A stretch of 11,123 nt of DNA, from contig JADFYA010000085.1 in the NCBI GenBank assembly GCA_015233285.1, forward strand, positions 418-11,540, given 5' to 3'. The DNA comes from Deltaproteobacteria bacterium. Lineage in GTDB: Bacteria; Desulfobacterota; JADFXK01. The translations under genes and the position numbers were made by a program. Under the pieces are notes generated by a model that was not told where the DNA came from, searched no databases, and was given only the letters and a program-made list of their open reading frames with translations. This document shows, piece after piece, positions 1 through 6,953 of the stretch (position 1 is its first letter; every line of letters begins with the position of its first letter).

Positions 1-447
1 CGGCATAACGATAGCAAGCCTGACGGTAATAGATGGGGTGAGGGCCGACAGAGCCACACCGATAATCACCCAGCTTAGGATAACTGACGAATAGGTAGGC
101 TCAAATGTTTTTAAAACAAAGTAGGCTATCCGTTTCCCTAAGCCCGTCTTGACCAGTGCAAATCCGAAGAAAAGGGCCGGAATCAACACCCAGATCCCGG
201 AGCTGGTGTATCCGCTGACGACCGTGGCCAAAGGCAAGTTGAATGCCAGACTACCCCCCAGCAGGATGGCCCCGCCGGCAAAATATGCCAGAGTGGAATC
301 CCTAAAAATCCATAGGCCGAGTGTGACGAAGACCACCGCCAGAATTTGGTGCCCCTGGGGTGTCAAATTGGCAAATGGCTTGAAAATGCCGATAAATAAG
401 GCCAATATCACTACGATAATCAGCCCCATTTTTTTTGAAGTTAGCAT
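1..447 (-). CDS. DASS/SLC13-family anion:sodium symporter, N-terminal part (gene runs off left edge)
   Basis: An open frame of 149 codons starts at ATG 447 and continues past base 1 without a stop, so only the N-terminus is visible. The protein begins MLTSKKMGLIIVVILALF and contains about four hydrophobic segments (roughly residues 7-24, 34-47, 52-72 and 83-98), then another near 119-135. The stretch around residues 84-106 (GIWVLIPALFFGFALVKTGL followed by GKR) and the later ALTPSITVRLAIVMP match the pattern of the divalent anion:Na+ symporter family, where a P-S-x-T-x-R motif lies near the substrate and sodium sites. Such proteins import di- or monocarboxylates across the inner membrane. The start is supported by a purine-rich site (GGAAGGAAA) just upstream. 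It lies 84 bases downstream of the CoA ligase on the same strand, so co-transcription is likely and the substrate may be the ligase's acid; that link is inference. The substrate cannot be read from this fragment. Confidence 0.78.
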   Translation of the reverse strand, partial: MLTSKKMGLIIVVILALFIGIFKPFANLTPQGHQILAVVFVTLGLWIFRDSTLAYFAGGAILLGGSLAFNLPLATVVSGYTSSGIWVLIPALFFGFALVKTGLGKRIAYFVLKTFEPTYSSVILSWVIIGVALSALTPSITVRLAIVMP

Positions 448-531
448 AGGTTTCCTTCCTACATGAATTTATTAGAGGAACTGTTATAGAGACCCTAAGC
501 GTAACTGATTTGACGGGTTTCGGCCACGGAT

Positions 532-2046
532 CTACTTATTCATCCGCAGCTTAAACCGCTGAATCTTTCCGGTGGCCGTCTTAGGCAGCTCATCGATGAA
601 ATATATTCTCCAGGGGCGTTTAAATTTCGGTAACTTAGCCCCTATGAATTCCAACAAATCGGCGGCCAACTTGTCCCTCTCTGCGGATTCAGGACCAACA
701 TTGGCGACCACGTAAGCAAAGGGCTTGACCAGACCTTCCACCTTTTGGCCGACCACGGCGCACTCATTCACGTCCCGGTGTTCTATCAAGGCGTACTCGA
801 TCTCCATCGGCGAGACCCAGATTCCGCCGACTTTGAGCATGTCATCGCCCCGGCCTTGATAGGTGTAATAACCATCCTGCAGGCTATACATGTCACCTGT
901 CCGGAACCATCCGTCGGGTAGAATCTTTTCCGCATTAACTTCCGGCCTGTTCCAGTAACCTGGGGTGATACTGGTTCCTCTGATCAAAAGGTGGCCCGTT
1001 TCTCCTGGTTGAACTGCCTTATCTTCGTCATCGACTATTTTAGCTTCGTATCCCGGCACCATCCGGCCCGAAGTTCCTTCTTTGATGTCACCCGACAGGT
1101 TGGAGATAAATATGTGGAGCGCTTCGGTAGATCCGATTCCGTCCAGGATGTCCAGACCGGTGTTTGCTTTCCATTGTCTCAAGATTTCCGGTGGAAGGGC
1201 CTCGCCGGCCGAGACACATATCCGGATTGAAGGGAACCTGGCTCCGTCCAAATTTTTTAACAATGAATTGTATTGGGTCGGGACCCCGAAAAACACGCTG
1301 GGTTGGTATTTGGTCAAGGTCTCGATCACTTTTTCCGGGGTAGGGGGATCAGACAAAAGGACGGCGGTTGCCCCAAATCTGAGCGGGAAGGTCAACCCGT
1401 TGCCAAGTCCGTAGGCGAAGAAAAGCTTGCTGACCGAGAAACAAACGTCATCTTCGGTAATGTTAAGGACGTTTTTAGCATAGGAGTCGGCTGTAAAGAC
1501 AAGGGATTCGTGCTTGTGCGGGGTTCCTTTCGGTTTACCTGTGCTGCCCGAGCTGTAAAGCCAGAAGGCAATATCGTCTGGTTTGACCAGATGTGGATCA
1601 GCCTCAGGGGAAGCGGCGGCGAAAAGAGATTCCAACCCGGCGTCGCTAAAAAGCCGATGACATTCGTGCTGGGTCTGAACTGTGGCGGCTTTGCTGGATT
1701 CCGGAGTCACGAGCACACGGGCTTCGCTGTCATGGAGCAGATAGTGGTAGTCATCTGCACCCAACATGGCGTTGACCGGCACCGGCCAGGCGCCGCATTT
1801 TATACTGCCCAAAAAGGCATACACGAACATGGGCGAGTCGGGCATCATGATCATGACCCGGTCTGTCGGCTTGATGCCCATATTTCTGAGCAGATTGGCA
1901 AATCGATTGACGTTTTGTTCCAGTTCCCGGTAGGTCACTGCTTCGTCCCGGCAACGGATGGCTATCTTATCCCCACGAGTCGATGAATATTTTTTGATGA
2001 GTTCCTCGGCTACGTTGAAGTTTCCTCCGGCTACGGTACTTGCCAT
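532..2046 (-). CDS. Benzoate-CoA ligase family acyl-CoA synthetase (AMP-forming)
   Basis: This 504-residue cytosolic enzyme of the ANL adenylating superfamily should convert a carboxylic acid, ATP and CoA to acyl-CoA, AMP and pyrophosphate. Visible motifs in order are the P-loop-like YSSGSTGKPKG at 164-174, SKLFFAYGLGN at 206-216, GSTEALHIFISN near 300-312, GWFRTGDMYSLQDGYYTYQGR in the hinge region, and the C-terminal PKTATGK with the expected catalytic lysine at about 494. The FFAYGLGN and STEALHIF patterns are typical of benzoate- and hydroxybenzoate-CoA ligases rather than acetyl-CoA or long-chain fatty acid enzymes. The length is slightly short for that group (about 520-530). The start at ATG 2046 follows a strong ribosome site (AGGAGAGGAG) and gives a complete N-terminus. 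It is first in a probable two-gene unit with the symporter and has a long structured leader upstream. The exact acid (benzoate, a hydroxybenzoate or another aryl or cyclic acid) cannot be fixed from sequence alone. Confidence 0.9.
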   Translation of the reverse strand: MASTVAGGNFNVAEELIKKYSSTRGDKIAIRCRDEAVTYRELEQNVNRFANLLRNMGIKPTDRVMIMMPDSPMFVYAFLGSIKCGAWPVPVNAMLGADDYHYLLHDSEARVLVTPESSKAATVQTQHECHRLFSDAGLESLFAAASPEADPHLVKPDDIAFWLYSSGSTGKPKGTPHKHESLVFTADSYAKNVLNITEDDVCFSVSKLFFAYGLGNGLTFPLRFGATAVLLSDPPTPEKVIETLTKYQPSVFFGVPTQYNSLLKNLDGARFPSIRICVSAGEALPPEILRQWKANTGLDILDGIGSTEALHIFISNLSGDIKEGTSGRMVPGYEAKIVDDEDKAVQPGETGHLLIRGTSITPGYWNRPEVNAEKILPDGWFRTGDMYSLQDGYYTYQGRGDDMLKVGGIWVSPMEIEYALIEHRDVNECAVVGQKVEGLVKPFAYVVANVGPESAERDKLAADLLEFIGAKLPKFKRPWRIYFIDELPKTATGKIQRFKLRMNK

Positions 2047-2115
2047 ATTTCTCCTCTCCTTCCATCGTGTTAAGAATGCCTGACAATCATGCGGCGGTTA
2101 TCTTAGGCCGACGGT

Positions 2116-2265
2116 CTCGTGTCTGAACGAGTGAGCCGGGAAGATTGGGTTTGCCCCCAGGCCGGCTAACCTGCTCATCCGGTCTAATACCCCCACATTC
2201 TTCGACTTGGTCCGCATCAGGTTCAACCTTTATGAGGTGTAAGCAAAGCCCACGCCAAACCTTCG
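2116..2265 (-). ncRNA. Candidate structured 5' leader or small RNA, unidentified
   Basis: Read on the minus strand, bases 2252-2243 (TGGGCTTTGC) can pair with 2154-2146 (GCAAACCCA), leaving one bulged C. Outside this, GAAG pairs with CTTC. Inside it, AACCTG (2223-2218) pairs with CAGGTT (2173-2168), leaving an internal loop between the two helices. A competing hairpin forms from AGCCGG (2167-2162) and CCGGCT (2139-2134) and uses up one strand of the first helix. A further stem, CTCGT/ACGAG, lies at 2131-2116. The RNA would sit in the roughly 230-base leader of the ligase, or could be a separate RNA of about 150-180 bases. No uridine run follows the competing hairpin, so it is not an intrinsic terminator. 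I do not recognise a known riboswitch or SRP/6S/tmRNA signature. The pairing is seen by eye only, so confidence is modest. Confidence 0.35.
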
Positions 2266-2280
2266 ACCATCTTTGGAATT

Positions 2281-2308
2281 GTTATAACACATGTACTTAA
2301 TTGATAAA
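2281..2308 (-). promoter_or_regulatory. Candidate sigma-70-type promoter for the ligase transcript
   Basis: On the minus strand a -10-like TATAAC (2286-2281) is preceded, with a 16-base spacer, by a weak -35-like TTTATC (2308-2303). Transcription would begin near 2274, giving a leader of about 230 bases before the ligase start. A poor -35 box would fit a promoter that depends on an activator bound at the palindromes just upstream. This is a motif match only. Confidence 0.35.
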
Positions 2309-2321
2309 ATAGTATGTCCAG

Positions 2322-2332
2322 TGGAGACTCCA
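2322..2332. promoter_or_regulatory. Perfect 11-base palindrome TGGAGACTCCA, possible operator
   Basis: The sequence reads the same on both strands around centre base 2327. The site lies about 50 bases upstream of the inferred ligase transcription start, a position usual for activator binding. The flanks add further symmetry: TGTC at 2315-2318 and GACA at 2333-2336, and the CTCCAG at 2328-2333 can pair with CTGGAG at 2347-2352. The cognate regulator is unknown and none is encoded next to it. Confidence 0.4.
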
Positions 2333-2353
2333 GACATTTTATTCGGCTGGAGG

Positions 2354-2370
2354 TGGAAAGATTCTTTCCA
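2354..2370. promoter_or_regulatory. Perfect 17-base palindrome TGGAAAGATTCTTTCCA, possible operator
   Basis: All eight base pairs flanking centre base 2362 are symmetric. The half-site GGAAAGATT recurs at 2376-2384, exactly 21 bases (two helical turns) from its first copy at 2355-2363, so a regulator could bind adjacent sites on the same face of the helix. The centre is 35 bases from that of the smaller palindrome at 2327. As RNA the segment could also form alternative hairpins, since CTTTCC (2364-2369) also pairs with GGAAAG (2376-2381). Confidence 0.45.
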
Positions 2371-2500
2371 ATGCCGGAAAGATTTTTGCCACTCCCGTGG
2401 ATGGTGATGGCCGGATCAGCCTGACCGGACAGGACGGGAGGGCTGCCGCCCCACCCACCGCGGTCGATAGATTTCTATTAAACCGAATTCACGGTTGATC

Positions 2501-2528
2501 TTGTGCATAGACAACCGCACCTTATATT
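2501..2528 (+). promoter_or_regulatory. Candidate plus-strand promoter upstream of the terminator at 2601
   Basis: TTGTGC (2501-2506) and TATATT (2523-2528) are separated by 16 bases and resemble -35 and -10 boxes. A transcript would start near 2535, about 65 bases before the intrinsic terminator at 2601-2620 and about 170 bases before the chemoreceptor start. It could therefore drive a short RNA, or the chemoreceptor with an attenuated leader. Motif match only. Confidence 0.3.
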
Positions 2529-2600
2529 TTAGCCGCTGATTCGTTTATCTGGTCAGATTTTTGCATAAAAAATGAACGCGCTGCGCCAAGCATGGTATCG

Positions 2601-2620
2601 GTCCGGTGTCCGGACTTTTT
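2601..2620 (+). terminator. Intrinsic (rho-independent) terminator
   Basis: GTCCGG (2601-2606) and CCGGAC (2610-2615) form a perfect 6-base stem with a 3-base loop, followed directly by five T residues. This is a typical plus-strand terminator. No protein gene ends before it on this strand, so it must end a short noncoding transcript or act as an attenuator ahead of the chemoreceptor at 2706. A transcript reading the other way would have no U-run here. Confidence 0.7.
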
Positions 2621-2705
2621 CCTTAACATTTTATTCTGTTTCACACAATATTATTCATGGTGGTCCATTGCTAGGATCAACACTGATATTCAACTGGGAG
2701 GCGTT

Positions 2706-4442
2706 ATGAAGAAAGCGAGTTTTAGGGCCAGGTTGTTGGGGACACTCATCCCCATTGCGGTTATGACTATCGGGGCGTTGTCTATCCTGTACTACCGGGT
2801 GGCCTATGACGGTATTATGCACCAACAAGAGGCCAATATGCAGGGTGTAGTACGTAATGCCGTGGATGAATTGGCGACCTGGATATCCGAACGGTAAAGA
2901 GAATCCGCTCTGCTGGCTCAGACGGGAGTTTTCCAGGCCGCCTGCCACGGCAAACGAATGGACGAAGCCGGCAAGCGACTGGTAGCTGCCCATAAGATTT
3001 CCTCTGTTTATAGAAACATCTTTTTGGCTGACGTGAACGGCAAGCTGTTCATAGACTCCACCGGAGGCTCTTCGGTGGGCATAGAACTATCTAAGCATCC
3101 AGGATATAGAGATAATGTTGAGAAAGCCCGGCAGGGCCAAATTTGGATCAGCGATGTGGTGAAATCTCCGGCCACAGGGGCCCCCGTGATCCTGATCACT
3201 TCGCCCATCATGGAAGATGGAAAACAAGTCGGGATATTAGGGACCCCCATAGAACTGGCCAAGTTTTCAGAGGCATTTATCGGGAAAGTCAAGGTAGGGC
3301 GAACCGGCTATATGTTCTTGTTGGATGGCAAGGGGAAGACCCTGGCTCATCCTGATAAAAAACTCATTTTGAAGGCGGACTTTGCGGAATATGATTATGG
3401 GCGAAACATGCTGGCCCAAAAGAATGGGATGCTTGAATACAACATCCAAGGGGAAGAGCAACTCGCCTATTTCTCTACATACGAAAAAAAATCGTGGTTG
3501 GTGGTGGTCACTGTGGCCAAAGCAGACTTCCTTGGTCCGGCCAAGAGAATCAGGAATCTTTCACTTATCTTCGGCGGTCTGGCGGTCTGTCTGCTGTCTC
3601 TGGTTATTTGGTTGATTTCGACCAACGTCTTCAAGGTCATTAACCGGGCGGTCCTCGGCCTGAATGAGGGCAGTGATCTGGTGGCCGGTTCGTCAGTTCA
3701 GGTGTCGTTGGCTAGCCAAACGCTGTCTGAGGGCACTTCCACCCAGGCCGCGTCCATTGAACAGACTTCTTCATCCCTGGAGGAAATGTCTGCCATGACC
3801 AGGCATAATGCCGATAACGCCGGCCAGGCCGATAACCTGATGAAAGAGACGAAACAAATTGTCGACGCAGCAGACTCTTATATGATGCAACTGACCGCGT
3901 CCATGGAAGAGATTACTAAAGCCAGTGACGAGACGTCGAAAATTATCAAAACTATCGATGAGATCGCCTTCCAGACGAATTTGCTGGCTCTTAATGCCGC
4001 TGTGGAGGCGGCCAGGGCCGGTGAGGCGGGAGCCGGGTTTGCCGTGGTGGCCGACGAAGTGCGGAATTTGGCCATGCGGGCGGCCGCGGCGGCCAAAAGC
4101 ACCGCCGGGTTGATTGAAAATACGACTAATAAAGTCGGCGACGGGGCGGTATTGGCCATGAAAACAAACGAAGTATTCCAGGTGGTGTCGAAAAAATCGG
4201 CTAAAGTGGTTGAGTTGGTCGGAGAGATTGCCGCCGCTTCTTCAGAACAAGCTCAGGGGTTAGATCAAATTAACCTGGCAGTGGCCGAAATGGACAAAGT
4301 GACCCAGCAAAACGCGGCCACAGCCGAAGAGTCCGCTTCTGCTTCTGAGACGATGAAAGCCCAGGCCCTATCTATGAAAAACATCGTGGCCGAACTGGCC
4401 ACCATCGCGGGCGGCGGGCATACTGGAAACATTGCCCCATAA
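2706..4442 (+). pseudogene. Methyl-accepting chemotaxis protein (dCache type) interrupted by an in-frame TAA
   Basis: The reading frame spans 579 codons from ATG 2706, which follows GGGAGG. Codon 64 (2895-2897) is TAA, and the same frame then continues uninterrupted to the stop at 4440. A CAA (Gln) to TAA change would explain it, because the flanks (LATWISER, then [12 protein letters not shown]) read as continuous receptor sequence. Layout in full-frame numbering: transmembrane helix about 8-29; periplasmic dCache sensor about 40-280; second membrane helix about 287-310; no recognisable HAMP domain; then a cytoplasmic signalling helical hairpin. Its conserved tip ([20 protein letters not shown]) lies near 418-437. 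There is no CheR-binding pentapeptide at the C-terminus (ends GNIAP). The next ATG (2958) lacks a visible ribosome site, and a product from it would lose the first membrane anchor. A recent nonsense mutation, a sequencing error, or a suppressed stop are the alternatives. The intact receptor would signal through CheA/CheW to an unknown small-molecule ligand. Confidence 0.85.
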
Positions 4443-4443
4443 T

Positions 4444-5529
4444 TCAAATAGACGGGGGAAGAAAGGCTTTCCGGACAAGACAGCGATAAGGGCTTCGATT
4501 AGGCCGCGGCGGCGATTCCATAGCGGCAATTCCATAGTAGGTGCTCCCCGGTATGAGCCTTTGGGTCTTGATCTTATGAAAACCGGTTTCCTTTAACTGG
4601 GCGATAAGTTCCTCCACGCCGGGTAAGCGGGTCAACCCCTTCAGGGAACAGTTGACCAAATTTAGATTTGCTGCCCCAATATCCTTGCCGTCACTCTGGA
4701 AATTCATGGCCACGGCCAGGGTGCCTTGAGGTGATAGCTTAGACCGAAGCTTCTGGAACAATTCAACGCGCTCCGTAGACGGGAAGTAATACATAATATT
4801 GTACAAGGTAATTAAGTCAAAAGGGCCTTCGAGGCCATCGGCAGGGACGCGAATATCTCCGGTGATAATCCGGAATCTATCGCCCAATTTCCATTTGTTA
4901 ATGTTTTGTCTGGCCTGTTCGGCTGCGACCATGTCAACGTCAATGCCGATGCCGGTGGCATTCCGGTTAGCGTTATAGGTGGTTTTCAGGAAAACGCCCG
5001 AACCGCACCCCACGTCCAGGATTCTCATGGGCTTTCGTCCAATAACAATGTCCGTGATAAAATGGCTGATGAAGGGTTCGCCGATTTTGGAGAATCTGGC
5101 GACCAAACCGCCGATGTCTTCCAGATCATCTCCCAGCGGCCCGCCGCTCATCCGGGTGGCCACTTTCCGATAGGCACCACTGCAATACGTGACGTTAGCT
5201 TGAATCATGGCCGCCAGGATGTCGCCTTCTTGCCCGATGACCGCTTTAGACCTTTTTCCCTTAATCCAGTATAGGGTGTTTCTGTACCCGAGTTCTTTGA
5301 CGGACAATCCGACATCAAGAAGGGCGTCGAGAAGGTCCGGACGTTTTACATTAAGCCTCTGAATCAAAGTCTCTCTGGAGCAGGGGGTGGACAAGGCTTC
5401 AAGTAAACCTGATTCAAGCCCGGCATAGATGAAGTGCAGCCTTAGAAAAGAATTCCAGTCTCTTATGATCTGAAATAACCCCGGCATCTTCAGCGTGTGG
5501 AGTATTGTGACCAGATATTTAAGTTTCAC
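4444..5529 (-). CDS. Class I SAM-dependent methyltransferase with N-terminal helical/winged-helix region
   Basis: Starting at GTG 5529 the protein has 361 residues. I chose this start because a perfect GGAGGT (5541-5536) lies six bases before it; the longer frame begins at a TTG (5577) without a comparable site. Motif I, ILDVGCGSG, lies at 170-178. It is followed by GIGIDVD, where an acidic residue should hold the SAM ribose, then GDI, and FDLITLYNIMYYF as motif II. The first 110 or so residues are helical and resemble the dimerisation/winged-helix region that precedes the catalytic domain in many small-molecule O-methyltransferases. The methyl acceptor cannot be predicted. The gene follows the NtrC-type regulator after 53 bases on the same strand, so it is probably the last gene of the kinase-regulator operon. 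Its stop is one base from the end of the convergent chemoreceptor gene, and no terminator hairpin is visible at the junction. Confidence 0.82.
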   Translation of the reverse strand: MKLKYLVTILHTLKMPGLFQIIRDWNSFLRLHFIYAGLESGLLEALSTPCSRETLIQRLNVKRPDLLDALLDVGLSVKELGYRNTLYWIKGKRSKAVIGQEGDILAAMIQANVTYCSGAYRKVATRMSGGPLGDDLEDIGGLVARFSKIGEPFISHFITDIVIGRKPMRILDVGCGSGVFLKTTYNANRNATGIGIDVDMVAAEQARQNINKWKLGDRFRIITGDIRVPADGLEGPFDLITLYNIMYYFPSTERVELFQKLRSKLSPQGTLAVAMNFQSDGKDIGAANLNLVNCSLKGLTRLPGVEELIAQLKETGFHKIKTQRLIPGSTYYGIAAMESPPRPNRSPYRCLVRKAFLPPSI

Positions 5530-5582
5530 CAGGCTACCTCCATATTTCAGCGTATTAACAGAAATTGTCATTCTCAAGCCAG

Positions 5583-6953
5583 TTAGGGGTTCCGGGGGTC
5601 GGGTTGGTTCAGGCCGTAGAGCTTCAGCCGTTTGCGCAAAGTAGGACGGGAGATCCGGAGCAACCGGGCCGCGGCTGATAAATTACCCTTGGTTTCGGCC
5701 ATGGTCTTGAGGATATGACTCTTTTCCAGATCATCCAGAGAAGCCGATCCCGTCACCGGAGGAAGGTCCCCGGACGAAGCGGCCAGGACGGTTTTCAAAG
5801 CATCGGCCAACAGGACCGACCCCCGGGATTCTAAGACCGACTTGATCAGAACGTTTTTTAATTCCCGGACGTTTCCCGGCCAGGAATAATCTCTTAAGAC
5901 CGCGTAGGCCCTATCTTCCACCTGGGTCACTGTGGCGCCCAAGTCGCGATTAATCTTATGGAGAAAGAACCTGACCAGCTCCGGCAGATCATCCAGCCGT
6001 TCCCGTAGGGGCGGCACGGAGATGGTGATCACCCTGAGCCGGAAAAGCAAATCCTGCCGGAATTGGCCTCGGGCCGCCAGGTCGCCCAAATTGCGATTGG
6101 TCGCGGCGATGATCCGGGCCGGGGATAGAATGGTTTTAGTCCCACCGACCCTGATGAACTCGCGGTATTCCAAAAAGCGCAATAGCTTTGCCTGCATCGC
6201 AAGCGGCAGGTCACCGACTTCGTCAAACAAGATGGTGCCTTCGCCGGCCAGTTCCAAACGGCCTTTCTTGGTTTCTGAGGCACCGGTGAAGGCCCCCCGT
6301 TCATACCCGAAAAGTTCCGATTCGAACAGATTATCAACCAATGTGGTGCAGTCCACCGTGACGTAGGGCTGGTCATTAAAGAGTGAAGACTCATGGATGA
6401 CTCGGGCGATGAGTTCCTTACCGGTGCCGGTCTCCCCCTCGACCAAAATCGTGGCCCGGTTGCGGGAGACCAGCCCGATGGTTTTGAACAAAGCCCGCAT
6501 GGCCGGGGTTTTTCCGACTATCTGATGACGCACGCCGGATTCCTGATCATCTTGGAGCAGATGGGGGATGGCATGAACTTTATCGGCGATATGCAGGCTC
6601 TTGGTCACGGCATGGTCTAGTTCGTCCACGTCAATGGGCTTGTGGATGTAATCATATGCTCCCTGACGCATGGCTTCGATAGTTGTTTCCATGTCGTGGT
6701 AGGCCGTGATCATGATTACTTTGGCGTCATGGTCGGCCTCCATGATCCGTTTGAGGATGTCCAATCCCGAAATATCAGGCAGCCGGATGTCCAAAATGAT
6801 TACTTGGGGGTGATACTTGTGGTAGGCGGCCAGTCCTTCCGCCCCGGTCCCGGCTGCCTCTACCTCCAATCCCTTCTCGCTCAGATACATGTCCAGGGAT
6901 TCTCGAATAGAGGTCTCGTCATCTATGATCAAAACCCGTTTCACCGGTGGCAT
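5583..6953 (-). CDS. NtrC-family sigma-54-dependent response regulator (REC-AAA+-Fis HTH)
   Basis: The 456-residue protein is a complete enhancer-binding regulator. The receiver domain (about 5-120) has the acidic pair D11/D12, phospho-acceptor D55 in IILDIRLPD, T83 and K105. The AAA+ domain (about 145-375) has Walker A GETGTGKE at 173-180, GAFTGA at 220-225 (the sigma-54 contact loop), Walker B ILFDE at 241-245, and later an arginine-rich sensor region ending in WPGNVREL. A Fis-type helix-turn-helix closes the protein (GNLSAAARLLRISRPTLRKR). All catalytic motifs are intact, so phosphorylation by the adjacent kinase should drive ATP-dependent open-complex formation at a sigma-54 promoter. The start at ATG 6953 overlaps the kinase gene by 13 bases, a sign of translational coupling, with GAGGTT just upstream. 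Its targets are unknown: I found no good -24/-12 promoter in this window. Confidence 0.95.
   Translation of the reverse strand: MPPVKRVLIIDDETSIRESLDMYLSEKGLEVEAAGTGAEGLAAYHKYHPQVIILDIRLPDISGLDILKRIMEADHDAKVIMITAYHDMETTIEAMRQGAYDYIHKPIDVDELDHAVTKSLHIADKVHAIPHLLQDDQESGVRHQIVGKTPAMRALFKTIGLVSRNRATILVEGETGTGKELIARVIHESSLFNDQPYVTVDCTTLVDNLFESELFGYERGAFTGASETKKGRLELAGEGTILFDEVGDLPLAMQAKLLRFLEYREFIRVGGTKTILSPARIIAATNRNLGDLAARGQFRQDLLFRLRVITISVPPLRERLDDLPELVRFFLHKINRDLGATVTQVEDRAYAVLRDYSWPGNVRELKNVLIKSVLESRGSVLLADALKTVLAASSGDLPPVTGSASLDDLEKSHILKTMAETKGNLSAAARLLRISRPTLRKRLKLYGLNQPDPRNP

Larger units (their letters stand above)
2047..2705. other. 659-base divergent intergenic region rich in regulatory structure
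   Basis: This gap lies between the ligase (minus strand) and the chemoreceptor (plus strand), whose 5' ends face each other. I see no protein-coding gene in it. It contains, from left to right, the structured leader of the ligase (2116-2265), a candidate minus-strand promoter (2281-2308), two perfect palindromes (2322-2332 and 2354-2370), and a plus-strand promoter-terminator pair (2501-2528 and 2601-2620). A chemoreceptor ribosome site, GGGAGG, lies just before 2706. The interval 2392-2500 is GC-rich at first and shows nothing I can name. Confidence 0.7.

Noticed and set aside
149..466. A 105-codon open frame on the plus strand.
   Set aside because: It is antisense to the symporter fragment, whose hydrophobic segments and DASS motif support the minus strand.
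1273..1986. A 237-codon open frame on the plus strand.
   Set aside because: It lies wholly antisense to the CoA ligase, whose motifs are unmistakable, and its translation resembles no protein family I know.
2205..2225. On the minus strand TTGAACCTGATGCGG resembles the 3' core of the TPP riboswitch.
   Set aside because: The obligatory CTGAGA box upstream, the P1 partners and the following GATAAT-type segment are missing, so a TPP aptamer is not supported.
2376..2391. Minus-strand TGGCAAAAATCTTTCC looked like a sigma-54 -24/-12 promoter.
   Set aside because: The -12 GC dinucleotide is absent at the required 10-base distance from the -24 GG.
2895..2897. Recoded stop codon in the chemoreceptor.
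   Set aside because: The codon is TAA, which is not used for selenocysteine or pyrrolysine, and no frameshift signal is visible; a nonsense mutation or a sequencing error is simpler.
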